A stretch of 64,000 nucleotides of DNA from Firmicutes bacterium UBA6113. GTDB taxonomy: Bacteria > Bacillota > Clostridia > Tissierellales > Sedimentibacteraceae. The notes beneath the pieces are model-generated. The model saw only the letters and a list, made by a program, of their open reading frames with translations. It was not told the origin of the DNA and ran no database searches. Positions 42,806 to 51,708 of this stretch are shown piece by piece; positions within the stretch are counted from its first letter, which is position 1, and every line of letters begins with the position of its first letter. The stretch covers positions 122,957 to 186,956 of the forward strand of contig DIWF01000005.1 of the NCBI GenBank assembly GCA_002422545.1, in the 5' to 3' direction. The translations under genes were made by a program, and so were the position numbers.

Positions 42806-44452
42806 TTATATGGCGATTTCTTCAGTTTGTATGATGTTTAAGTACCTGAACGCTTCAATAACATCCCAGAAAAAGCAATCTTCTCCAATAATTTCTGTAA
42901 ACCCTGACTGATCAAACATTTCCTTTACATTATCCTGAACGCCGCAAAACATCATTTTTGTACCTATTTTGGATATTTTGTTTACAACTTCCTTGAATTC
43001 AATGATGGCAGACTCATCTATACTCGTTACAGCTCTCATGGATATTATCATGTTTTCAGCATCTATTGAATGCTCAACCAGCTGCTCCAGCTTTTCTCTG
43101 GTAATGAAGAACAAAGGCCCGGTCAGGTACACAATTATTGTATCAGAACAATCCTCAGCAACATCATGTCCCTTGATTCTTTTCAAGTCGACCTTGCTCA
43201 CGTCAATTTTCAAATCGCTGTTTTTCATAACAAATGTCATGATTCCTAAGAGCACTCCTATTAAAATTGCAATGGTGAGGTCAAACATCACAGTTGCAAC
43301 CATTGTAATTGCAAATTCTAAAATTGCATTTCCAAATTTCTTATCAAATATGTATTTAATTTCATTCCATTCGTTCATACGCCATGCAGTTACCATCAAA
43401 ACTCCGGCCAGTGCGGCCATTGGTATTCTAGAGATGAATTTCCCCAGAAAAAGCATGGATAAAAGGAGTCCTGCTGACTGAACCAATGAAACCATTCTTG
43501 TTTGTCCGCCTGATTTGAGTCCTACGCTTGTCCTTGCCAGAACCGCTGATGCAGGTATTCCTCCGAAAAACGGAATGATCATGTTCCCTATGCCCTGGGC
43601 AATCAACTCCCTGTCTGCTTTTAAGGGTTCATTTTTTATTTTTCCCGCTGAAGCACCACAAAGTAAGCTTTCAATCATGCACAGTATTGCAACGCTAAGA
43701 GCTGGGCTTAAAAGTTTGAACACCATTCCCAAAGACAAACTTCCCAGGGAAAGCCTGTTTTCAAGGAATATGGTGCTTGGTATTTCCCCAACAAGCTTTA
43801 CAGGAAAATCGACAACCCAATTTAAAGCAAGAGCTATTATTAGTCCTGCCAGAGATGACGGAACTTTTGCATTCCATTTCTTAGGCCAGAATATCATGAT
43901 TGCCATCACGAGCACACCTATGAGCACGGCATATATGTTTGGTGAAAATCCAAGTTTTCCGTATGATAATATTTTTTCAATATTGTCAGCTCCCACAGAA
44001 GTTGTGCCGAAAAAATTGTCAATCTGGCCAAGAGCAATTATAACTGCAATACCAGATGTAAATCCTGTTATAACAGGTGCTGGAATGAAAGATACAAGTT
44101 TACCGAAATGAAATACTGCAGCCAACAAAAGCAAAATACCGGATATGAAACCTGTTACAAAAATTCCTTCAGAACCAAAGCCTGCATAGACTGAAGCTAA
44201 AATAGCAATCATTGTTCCCGTAGGACCGGACACCTGGTATGACGCCCCTGCAAGCCCACCCATTACAATTCCTGCAAGTATTGCTGAAATAATGCCGGAA
44301 GGTGCCCCCGCGCCAGAGCTTACGCCAAATGCAAGAGCCAATGGAAGAGCCACGGCTGTTACTGTAAGTCCTGCCATAACATCCTGCGATAATTTTTTAT
44401 TGTTATAATCTTTGAATTCAAGCTTTAAATCTTGAAAATACTGTTTTAACAT
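42806..44452 (-). CDS. SulP family anion transporter with STAS domain
   Basis: 548 residues: about 12 membrane segments (SQDVMAGLTVTAVALPLALAFG, GASYQVSGPTGTMIAI, FFGGIPASAVLARTSVGLKSGGQTR) followed by a cytoplasmic STAS domain (about 430-535, with ENMIISMRAVTSIDESAIIEFKEV). SulP proteins carry sulfate, bicarbonate or carboxylates; the substrate is not resolved. The start at 44452 follows GGAGAG by four bases; the ATG four codons earlier lacks a site. Confidence 0.9.
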   Translation of the reverse strand: MLKQYFQDLKLEFKDYNNKKLSQDVMAGLTVTAVALPLALAFGVSSGAGAPSGIISAILAGIVMGGLAGASYQVSGPTGTMIAILASVYAGFGSEGIFVTGFISGILLLLAAVFHFGKLVSFIPAPVITGFTSGIAVIIALGQIDNFFGTTSVGADNIEKILSYGKLGFSPNIYAVLIGVLVMAIMIFWPKKWNAKVPSSLAGLIIALALNWVVDFPVKLVGEIPSTIFLENRLSLGSLSLGMVFKLLSPALSVAILCMIESLLCGASAGKIKNEPLKADRELIAQGIGNMIIPFFGGIPASAVLARTSVGLKSGGQTRMVSLVQSAGLLLSMLFLGKFISRIPMAALAGVLMVTAWRMNEWNEIKYIFDKKFGNAILEFAITMVATVMFDLTIAILIGVLLGIMTFVMKNSDLKIDVSKVDLKRIKGHDVAEDCSDTIIVYLTGPLFFITREKLEQLVEHSIDAENMIISMRAVTSIDESAIIEFKEVVNKISKIGTKMMFCGVQDNVKEMFDQSGFTEIIGEDCFFWDVIEAFRYLNIIQTEEIAI

Positions 44453-44525
44453 TTTTCTCTCCATAATATTGTATTTCTAAATATGATACCAAATGAATAT
44501 TATCACTTTCTATTGGTAAGTGCAA

Positions 44526-44580
44526 CAAAAAAACCGCTGAGTTTTCAATGAATTTCATGAAAACATTTCCACGGTTTTTT
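44526..44580 (-). terminator. Terminator after the DUF4179 gene
   Basis: On the minus strand AAAACCG...TTTTCA pairs with TGAAAA...CGGTTTT, followed by T. It lies between the anti-sigma-like gene and sulP, both read leftward. Confidence 0.75.
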
Positions 44581-44593
44581 AATATAATTGCAT

Positions 44594-46045
44594 TTATTTG
44601 TTAATTGTCACTTCAATTCCTGAAATTATCACCGATTTGATGTTGTTTACATCAACAGGTTTTTGAAAAATCATGGTTAGTGTTGATGTGAGTGGATTTG
44701 TGCTTGTTCCCCAGCTTGATAATTCAACAGTTGTTCCGTCTTTCATGACAACCGTTACAACATCGTTAAAATTGTGTTTTCTGTTTTTTATGTTATCGAT
44801 TATGTCGTTGTTAAGCTTTACAGTCAAAGAAATCGGCGAAATTTTTACTTCTTTAATCAAATACCTTTTTCCTTCTATTTCAACTTTCTCATTTACATCG
44901 AATGTCCTGGTGACATTTTTATAATCGGCCTTAAACGTCACTTCCCAACTGCCCATAATTGTGTCATTTTTGTTTACTGTGTTGTACACGAAATCATAAT
45001 TTTCAAGTTCTTCCATACTTTTTATGTCAAATATGAAGTAGTCGTATTGTCTTCCCTCGTATTCCTCCCCTATGGAATATGCATTGTATTTCTTATCATT
45101 AGCATCAATCTTGTTTTCAAAATAAAAATCACCCAGGCTTAAGTTCCCGTATTCTTCTCTCAAAATTCTTATGCACAACTTTCCTTCTGCAAATCCCATG
45201 TTGTCAACAATTATGCCCTTATTCTCCTCAATGTCATCTTCTGTATAAATGTCATCATTGTTGTAAGGAAGAATTTGTGAAGGAATAATGTTGCTTACAA
45301 ATTCTATTTTCTCTTTTTCTTCTTCAGACGCCTGAGGGTCAGCAGGTATAAGCATTGATTCTTTGTTACTGTTTTCAACAAGAACTTGATTTTGATAATT
45401 TGCATTTTCCTTTAGAAAGCCGTATGCATCAAAATCAGCAGCAGGATCTTCAATGGTGTACTCAGTGAAATTATTGGCCTTAAGAACAAGTTTCTTTCCC
45501 GCAGTTTTTCTTTCAGTATTTCCAACAAGCAAGAATGTGGCCTTGTTGTCGCTAGGGTCTTCGTCTTCAGTCATATACCAGGAGTATCCTCCTGATCCTC
45601 CAAAATCAAGGCTTAAGTTTTCAAAATCAACATTTCCCTTTTCTGCAAAGTTTTCACCGTTTTCCTTTATTACTTCAAATATGATGTAAAAAGAATTTTC
45701 ATCCCCCACCATGTTTGCAACATTTAATGTTACTCCGTTTGAAGTTGAACTTTTATCAATTACTGTACCCATATCATTAACATACTTTATGTTTTCTCCG
45801 AAAAGCCTGTAATAAATGTTTGACAATCCTCCCTGAGCAAACACTGCTGCAAAGGAAAGAACCAAAACAAAAGACGCCGCTAAAGGAATTATGAATCTCT
45901 TTTTTGTGGATTTTTTTAAGTCAATTTTTGATAAAGTCAATTTTATTATTCTTTCAAGTTCAATTTCCGTGATATTTTCTTCATGAATATTTATATCTTC
46001 ATCCTGCAAAGAGAAATCATCAAAAAGTTCATCTGTTTTTTTCAT
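44594..46045 (-). CDS. DUF4179 domain anti-sigma-like membrane protein
   Basis: 483 residues. A cytoplasmic N-terminus of about 50 residues (ITEIELERIIKLTLSKIDLKK), one membrane segment (RFIIPLAASFVLVLSFAAVFA), and a large extracellular region beginning with the DUF4179 pattern GLSNIYYRLFGENIKYVNDMGTVIDKS. This topology and its place 14 bp after an ECF sigma gene indicate that it holds the sigma factor at the membrane. The signal it senses is unknown. Confidence 0.87.
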   Translation of the reverse strand: MKKTDELFDDFSLQDEDINIHEENITEIELERIIKLTLSKIDLKKSTKKRFIIPLAASFVLVLSFAAVFAQGGLSNIYYRLFGENIKYVNDMGTVIDKSSTSNGVTLNVANMVGDENSFYIIFEVIKENGENFAEKGNVDFENLSLDFGGSGGYSWYMTEDEDPSDNKATFLLVGNTERKTAGKKLVLKANNFTEYTIEDPAADFDAYGFLKENANYQNQVLVENSNKESMLIPADPQASEEEKEKIEFVSNIIPSQILPYNNDDIYTEDDIEENKGIIVDNMGFAEGKLCIRILREEYGNLSLGDFYFENKIDANDKKYNAYSIGEEYEGRQYDYFIFDIKSMEELENYDFVYNTVNKNDTIMGSWEVTFKADYKNVTRTFDVNEKVEIEGKRYLIKEVKISPISLTVKLNNDIIDNIKNRKHNFNDVVTVVMKDGTTVELSSWGTSTNPLTSTLTMIFQKPVDVNNIKSVIISGIEVTINK

Positions 46046-46059
46046 ATCTATGTCCTTTC

Positions 46060-46611
46060 TTATATTATAATTCCATTTTCAAGAAGAGCGAGCTTAAGAT
46101 TTTCTTTTCCTCTGTACAATTTGTTTTCAACCATCTTTGCATTCAACCCTAAAGTTTCTGCAATATCCTTCACAGTTTCATACAAATAGTAACGCCTTAT
46201 GAAAATGTCCTTGTCAGGCTGAGGCAGGCTGTAAATTGTTTCTTTTATTATTTTTTTGTTTATTCCGGCAGACACTTCATCATCCATGTCAAAATCCAGT
46301 TCCAGCCCGCTTTCCTCCAGGGGTATAATTTCCGTATGGTTCATTTTGCGTTTGAACTTGTTTATGCAAACAAACCGCGCTATGGAAATTATATAATTTT
46401 TAAGAATTCCCTTGTCCTTATTGTAATTGTCTATGGATCTCCAAAGTTCAACAAATACATCAGATACGCATTCCTCAATATCCTGTTGATTTTCATATCC
46501 AATTACTCTCACGGCTATGGTTTTTACAAGACCGCCATACTGATCGATGGCGCAGGACAGTCCCCTGGAGGGATTCTTCTTAAGAAGTTTTATTAAATTA
46601 TCGTCATTCAT
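46060..46611 (-). CDS. RNA polymerase sigma factor, ECF type
   Basis: 183 residues. Region 2 reads YENQQDIEECVSDVFVELWRSIDNYNKDKGILKNYIISIARFVCINKFKR, and region 4 reads SLPQPDKDIFIRRYYLYETVKDIAETLGLNAKMVENKLYRGKENLK. It directs polymerase to a small regulon, usually including its own promoter. The start at 46611 follows GGAGGG; the ATG four codons upstream lies before that site. It is co-transcribed with the DUF4179 gene. Confidence 0.9.
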   Translation of the reverse strand: MNDDNLIKLLKKNPSRGLSCAIDQYGGLVKTIAVRVIGYENQQDIEECVSDVFVELWRSIDNYNKDKGILKNYIISIARFVCINKFKRKMNHTEIIPLEESGLELDFDMDDEVSAGINKKIIKETIYSLPQPDKDIFIRRYYLYETVKDIAETLGLNAKMVENKLYRGKENLKLALLENGIII

Positions 46612-46784
46612 TATACCCTCCATTTATTCTCTCATATATATATTCACATATTAAACAATTTTCACTCACTATTATATCAAAAAAGTTTATTATTACAAAT
46701 GAGCGTCTATCCCTGTGCAATAAAAAAAACGGTCCATTTCTAAAATAAACCGATAAATAATTGATATACTTTTTCCTCCGAATT

Positions 46785-46850
46785 GTAGGGGCGGGTCTTG
46801 TACCCGCCCGTTGCTGAGTAACAATGTCCCCAGCAATAGCAATCCGCCTG
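46785..46850. repeat. Palindromic repeat, family A (copy 2, shortened)
   Basis: GTAGGGGCGGGTCTTGTACC followed by CGCCCG gives the first hairpin; the second hairpin is degenerate (TTGCTG...CAGCAA). It lies between the sigma factor gene and the hydroxy-acid oxidase gene. Confidence 0.7.
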
Positions 46851-46856
46851 TGCAAT

Positions 46857-46891
46857 AAAAAAACGGCTCATTAATATAATGAACCGCTTTT
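46857..46891 (-). terminator. Terminator after the hydroxy-acid oxidase gene
   Basis: GCGGTTCATT and AATGAGCCG (one mismatch) are followed on the minus strand by seven T. A similar CGGT...ACCG hairpin with an A-run lies 130 bases away at 46727-46752. Confidence 0.8.
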
Positions 46892-46898
46892 AATTAAA

Positions 46899-47915
46899 TT
46901 ATAATATTATTTTGTCTCTAGTTATGTCGCTGATATTTTTACATCCTGACATAATCATAACATCTCTTAATTCAGCGCCAATTTTTTCAGTGTAAAGCTC
47001 CACACCTTCTTTTCCGCCGCCAAAAGCCGCTATTACATATGGTCTTCCTATGAGCACTCCGTCAGCTCCAAGGGCAATTGCCTTGAACACATCGGCTCCT
47101 GAACGAATTCCGCCGTCAACAAATATCTTCAGCTTGCCGCCAACTGCTTCTCTTATTTCAGGAAGCATAGCGCATGTTGCAGGTGCATCCTGAAGCACTC
47201 TTCCTCCGTGGGATGAAACCACTATTCCATAAGCTCCTGCTTCAAGAGCTTTTAATGCTCCTTCTTTTGTCATTACTCCTTTTACTATGAAAGGAACATT
47301 TGTAGATGCAGCAAGTTCTGAAAGTTCTTCAACACTTTTAGCAGATACAGGCTTTCCAGCAAGTGCAAGATTTATAAGACCTGCAGAGTCAATATCCATT
47401 GCAAAAGCCATTGCACCTGCTTCTTCAAGCAATTTTATTTTTTCAAGGGCCTTTTCGTTTTTCCATGGCTTGATTGTTGGAACTGCCTCGCCGTCTGCTG
47501 CTTTAATATATGGAAGACTGTCAAGGAACAGACTGTCGTTAGCTCCGTCTCCTGTAAAAGCTGCACCACCTGCTGCAATAGTTCCGTTTACAACAGCATC
47601 AACGTATTCTGCTTCTGTTATTGCTCCGTTGTAGTTCAGATTCATTCCGCCAATAGGGGCTGCGAAAAACGGATATTTGAAATTTCTGCCAAACAACGAA
47701 ACAGAAGTGTCCTGGCCTTCATTTTTATAAATGGTGTCCAGCTTTATTTTAACTGAATCAAGAAATTCAATACACACTTTAAAAGCATTTCCGTTTCCTT
47801 TTCCGCCTGTGCCCGGTATTTCTCCTTTGCACACAACTCCGTTGCACTCTTTGCATACTCTGCAGTTAGGCGCCATTTTCTTTCTTGCGTTTTCCAATAC
47901 TTCCTGATAAGTCAT
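46899..47915 (-). CDS. FMN-dependent alpha-hydroxy-acid oxidase/dehydrogenase
   Basis: 338 residues, a TIM-barrel of the lactate oxidase/LldD family: FAAPIGGMN, PFIVKGVMTKEGALKALEAG, VSSHGGRVLQDAPA (active-site His and Arg) and FVDGGIRSGADVFKAIALGADGVLIGRP (FMN phosphate). It begins with a cysteine cluster, CRVCKECNGVVCKG, which is not found in classic lactate oxidases and could bind iron-sulfur or zinc. It oxidises a 2-hydroxy acid in the cytoplasm; the substrate is not determined. It is 72 bp downstream of valS. Confidence 0.88.
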   Translation of the reverse strand: MTYQEVLENARKKMAPNCRVCKECNGVVCKGEIPGTGGKGNGNAFKVCIEFLDSVKIKLDTIYKNEGQDTSVSLFGRNFKYPFFAAPIGGMNLNYNGAITEAEYVDAVVNGTIAAGGAAFTGDGANDSLFLDSLPYIKAADGEAVPTIKPWKNEKALEKIKLLEEAGAMAFAMDIDSAGLINLALAGKPVSAKSVEELSELAASTNVPFIVKGVMTKEGALKALEAGAYGIVVSSHGGRVLQDAPATCAMLPEIREAVGGKLKIFVDGGIRSGADVFKAIALGADGVLIGRPYVIAAFGGGKEGVELYTEKIGAELRDVMIMSGCKNISDITRDKIIL

Positions 47916-47987
47916 GATGATCTCCCTTTACATTAATTTTTCGTATCTACATTACATTTTATTAGTATTTGTAAGAAATATCAACTG

Positions 47988-50642
47988 CTATTTTGTTTTC
48001 AGATGTTCAAGCCTTTCAACAACTTTTTCCATCATTGACTCATACTTAGCCATTTTCTCTTTTTCTTCATTTACCACACTTTCAGGTGCCTTGCTCATGA
48101 ACTTTTCATTGTTAAGCTTGCCTACAACCCTGTCAAGCTCTCCTTGAAGCCTTGATTTTTCTTTTTCAAGTCTTTCTATTTCCTTTTCAAAGTCAATAAG
48201 GTCTGCAAGAGGAAGGTATATTTCAGTTCCTTCCATAACGCTTGAGGCAGTGTCTTCGCCTATTTGTGTCTTGTCATGAACTATTTTGATTTCAGTGATG
48301 TTTGCAAGAGTTGCAAAATATTGAGCACCCGTCTGAATAAATTCAACAGCTTCTTCCTTTGATGGAACAAAAATGGCTCTTGCTTTTCTTGACGGTGCAA
48401 CATTCATTTCAGCTCTTGTGTTACGGATACTTCTTACTGCTTCCATTATGAATTCCATATTTGCTTCAGCCTTTTCAAAGTTTTCTTCTTCTGAAGCTTT
48501 CGGCCAGTCAGCTTTTATTAACCTTGAAGAAGTTTCAGGCAGGAATGACCATATTTCTTCAGTTATGAAAGGCATGAAAGGATGCAGGAGTTTTAGCATG
48601 TCTTTTAAAACTTTTATGAGAACAAACCTTGCTGTGTCTTTGTCAGTTCCTTCATCTCCGTAAAGTCTCGGCTTAACTATTTCAATGTACCAGTCGCAGT
48701 ATTCATTCCAGATGAAGTCATAAACCCTCTGAGCAGCCATTCCAAGCTCAAATTTATCAAGGTTGTCTGTAACTTCCTTTGCAGCCTTGTTCATTCTTGA
48801 AATAATCCACTTGTCTTCAGTCTTGTAGTTTATTTTTGCAGTTTCTTCATCTATTAAATCACCGTCAATGTTCATGAGAACAAATCTTGATGCGTTCCAA
48901 AGCTTGTTTGCAAAGTTACGGCTTGATTCCAGCCTGTCATTGTTAAAGCGGGTATCATTTCCAGGTGATATACCTGTCATAAGCATGAATCTCAAAGCGT
49001 CTGCTCCGAACTGGTCAACAACTTCCAGTGGGTCAATGCCGTTTCCAAGAGACTTGCTCATTTTTCTTCCTTCAGCATCTCTTACGAGACCATGAATAAA
49101 TACATTTTTAAATGGAGATTCTCCCGTCATTTCAAGTGCTGAAAATACCATACGAACAACCCAGAAGAATATTATGTCGTAGCCAGTTACCAATACATCT
49201 GTAGGATAGAAATATTTGAAATCCTCTGTCTGGTTCGGCCAGCCCAATGTTGAGAACGGCCACAATCCTGATGAAAACCATGTGTCAAGAACGTCTTCGT
49301 CCTGCTTAATGTTTGTACTTCCGCATTTTGAACATTTGTGAGGAGCATCCTTTTGAACCATTATTTCTCCGCATTCCTGGCAGTAGTATGCAGGAATTCT
49401 GTGACCCCACCACAATTGTCTTGAAATACACCAGTCTCTTATGTTCTCCAGCCAGTGAGTGTATATTTTTGTAAAACGTTCAGGAACAAATTCAACTTCC
49501 TTGTTGTCCCCTGCTTTTAATGCAGGTTCAGCAAGAGGTTTCATATTAACAAACCACTGGTCTGAAACCCTTGGTTCAACTATGTTGTGGCATCTGTAGC
49601 ATGTTCCTACGTTGTGGTCAGTGCTTTCTGTTTTTACCATGAATCCATTTTCTTCAAGTTCCTTTACAAATTCCTTTCTGCATGTGAAACGGTCCATGCC
49701 TTTGTATTTTCCGGCTTCTTCATTCATTGTACCGTCTTCGTTCATGCAGTTAATTTGTTCAAGATTGTGTCTCAGTCCAATTTCAAAGTCGTTAGGGTCG
49801 TGGCATGGAGTTATTTTAAGTGCGCCGGTTCCCTTTTCCATGTCTGGATACTGGTCTCCTATTATCGGAATTTCTCTTCCAACAAGAGGAACTATAACCT
49901 TTTTACCTATGAGGTGTTTGTATCTTTCATCATCAGGATGAGCTGCTATGGCAACGTCTCCGAATATTGTTTCAGGTCTTGTTGTTGCAACAACAAAGTA
50001 CTCCTCAGGATTTTCAACATATGGATATTTTACGTAGTAGTACTTCCCAGGTATATCTTCATGTTCAACTTCTGCATCTGACAAAGTTGTATGGCAGTCA
50101 GGACACCAGTTAATTATTCTGTTTCCTCTATATATAAGTCCTTTTTCATAAAGCTTAATGAAAAATTCAACTACCGCTTCATTGCAGCCTTCATCCATGG
50201 TGAATCTTTCTCTGGACCAGTCGCATGAATTTCCAAGCTTCTTAACCTGCTGTACAATTCTTCCGCCGTATTCTTCTTTCCATTTCCATGCTCTTTTTAA
50301 GAATTCTTCTCTTCCTATTTCTTCTTTCGACTTGCCTTCATCTTTTTTAAGTCTTTCAACAACCTTTACTTCAGTTGCAATGCTGGCATGGTCAGATCCC
50401 GGAAGCCACAAAGCTTCATAGCCCTGCATTCTTTTCCATCTTGTTAAAACGTCTTGCAAGGTCATGTCCAGTGCATGCCCCATGTGAAGCTGTCCTGTTA
50501 TGTTTGGAGGTGGCATCACAATTGTAAATGGTTTTTTATCCTTGTTCACTTCTGCTCTGAAGCAGTTTTCTTCCATCCAAATATCATAAATCTTATCTTC
50601 AAATTCTTTTGGATTGTACTTGCTTGGTATATTCGTTGTCAT
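47988..50642 (-). CDS. valS: Valine-tRNA ligase
   Basis: 884 residues, full length. MPPPNITGQLHMGHALD (HIGH), GRKMSKSLGNGIDPLE (KMSKS), the editing domain around TTRPETIFGDVAIAAHP, a zinc-like site YYCQECGEIM...CSKCGS, and a C-terminal coiled coil (FEKEIERLEKEKSRLQGELDRVVGKL). It charges tRNA-Val. The T-box upstream has a GUA (Val) specifier. Over 300 bases of family C repeat lie between that T-box and the gene. Confidence 0.97.
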   Translation of the reverse strand: MTTNIPSKYNPKEFEDKIYDIWMEENCFRAEVNKDKKPFTIVMPPPNITGQLHMGHALDMTLQDVLTRWKRMQGYEALWLPGSDHASIATEVKVVERLKKDEGKSKEEIGREEFLKRAWKWKEEYGGRIVQQVKKLGNSCDWSRERFTMDEGCNEAVVEFFIKLYEKGLIYRGNRIINWCPDCHTTLSDAEVEHEDIPGKYYYVKYPYVENPEEYFVVATTRPETIFGDVAIAAHPDDERYKHLIGKKVIVPLVGREIPIIGDQYPDMEKGTGALKITPCHDPNDFEIGLRHNLEQINCMNEDGTMNEEAGKYKGMDRFTCRKEFVKELEENGFMVKTESTDHNVGTCYRCHNIVEPRVSDQWFVNMKPLAEPALKAGDNKEVEFVPERFTKIYTHWLENIRDWCISRQLWWGHRIPAYYCQECGEIMVQKDAPHKCSKCGSTNIKQDEDVLDTWFSSGLWPFSTLGWPNQTEDFKYFYPTDVLVTGYDIIFFWVVRMVFSALEMTGESPFKNVFIHGLVRDAEGRKMSKSLGNGIDPLEVVDQFGADALRFMLMTGISPGNDTRFNNDRLESSRNFANKLWNASRFVLMNIDGDLIDEETAKINYKTEDKWIISRMNKAAKEVTDNLDKFELGMAAQRVYDFIWNEYCDWYIEIVKPRLYGDEGTDKDTARFVLIKVLKDMLKLLHPFMPFITEEIWSFLPETSSRLIKADWPKASEEENFEKAEANMEFIMEAVRSIRNTRAEMNVAPSRKARAIFVPSKEEAVEFIQTGAQYFATLANITEIKIVHDKTQIGEDTASSVMEGTEIYLPLADLIDFEKEIERLEKEKSRLQGELDRVVGKLNNEKFMSKAPESVVNEEKEKMAKYESMMEKVVERLEHLKTK

Positions 50643-50689
50643 AATTAGTTCCTTTCCTTATATTAATATTAGTTTTATTTTTTGTGCTG

Positions 50690-51010
50690 CGCTCGTTGCG
50701 GCTGTGCGACCAATCATCTGACATATCGCTGTCTCATTCATCAATAATTCTTTCAACACTACTTGATTGTATCAACACAGCGCAGTTTCGTTCACCAAAT
50801 TATTTGCTCCTTGCGTCGCATAATTTGGGAACTCATTGCGGTTGACCTACCAACAGTTTTTCCCTCCCTACGGTCAGAAAAACTGGGTTCACAGTCTCGC
50901 AATACAAATTTGTCTGCTCCTTGCGTCGCACAAATTTGGTGCTCGTTGCGGCTGACTTACCATCAATTTGAACTTCGCTAACGCTCGTACAAATTGGGTC
51001 AAGTCATGCA
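50690..51010 (-). repeat. T-box-associated structured repeat (family C, copy 2, longest)
   Basis: Three copies of the core GGTAGGTCAACCGCAATGAG (at 50711-50692, 50851-50832 and 50961-50942 on the minus strand) are joined by hairpins whose stems differ but remain paired: CCAAATTAT/ATAATTTGG (50795-50828), CAGTTTTTC/GAAAAACTG (50854-50885), CAAATTTGT/ACAAATTTG (50905-50938) and CAATTTG/CAAATTG (50964-50996). The loops resemble each other (TGCTCCTTGCGTCGC, AACTTCGCTAACGCTCG). No gene is present. Confidence 0.8.
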
Positions 51011-51019
51011 GGGCATACA

Positions 51020-51240
51020 AAAAGCGGGTGTTCTTATCCTAAAAGGACGAGAAAACCCGCGGTACCACCTAATTTCCATTACTGGCTCTTAATTTTATAA
51101 CGGCAACCCGTTTAATCTTACTGCTGGTTCAGATTAAATGCTCCAAAGCTACCTTCAGCTCACATGTACTTATGAAATCTTTCAACCGATGGATTTCACT
51201 CTCTGTAAAGTTTATGAACCTACTCCTCTTCTTCATAGCA
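51020..51240 (-). promoter_or_regulatory. T-box riboswitch, Val (GUA) specifier, upstream of valS
   Basis: The minus strand has AGGTGGTACCGCGG (around 51061), a stem I with ACAGAGAGTG and the specifier GAAG-GUA-GCTTTGGAGC, and a terminator pairing CGGGTTTTCTCGTCC with GGATAAGAACACCCG before TTTTT (51021-51058). The specifier matches valS. Confidence 0.93.
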
Positions 51241-51387
51241 AAATATTTAATTACTTACCATAATATTAAAAATATGTTCTTTTGTCAATAACTATTTAAG
51301 CTTTTTGTATGCGTAAATTCATTTTTTCCAATCAATCTTCAATTGACAAAAATGCTTAATTATAATATACTCTACTCAACTAAACAT

Positions 51388-51560
51388 CTTTCGATATTGG
51401 TGCGCGCAAGCGATAATAGGGAATTAGGTTAAAATCCTAAACAGTCCTGCTGCCGTGATGAGAGAGCGATTTTTATGCACATGCAACCACTGGATTCTTC
51501 TGGGAAGGTAAAAAATTGCTATGACCTCTGAGTCGGAAAACCTGCCAGTATTATTTGCGT
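51388..51560 (+). promoter_or_regulatory. Cobalamin riboswitch
   Basis: The order GGTGCGCGCAAGCGATAATA, AGGGAATTAGG, CTGCTGCCGTGATGAG, CACTGG...CTGGGAAGG and the B12 box GAGTCGGAAAACCTGCC matches the AdoCbl riboswitch consensus. It precedes the btuFCD-like operon and would reduce its expression when cobalamin is plentiful. Confidence 0.93.
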
Positions 51561-51644
51561 AAATACCGCAAATGCTATGCTTTCCAGGAAGAAAAGCGAT
51601 AGCAAAATAAATTGGATATTCACTCCAGCTGGTTGTGGTAATTT

Positions 51645-51673
51645 ACGTTTCGTTTATTCGGAACGTTTTTTTA
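51645..51673 (+). terminator. Terminator downstream of the cobalamin riboswitch
   Basis: ACGTTTCG and CGGAACGT pair (one G-T) around TTTATT, followed by six T. It lies 36 bases before the btuF start and is the likely expression platform. Confidence 0.8.
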
Positions 51674-51708
51674 TTGCAAAGGTGTTTAAAATAAACCGGA
51701 GGATTATT

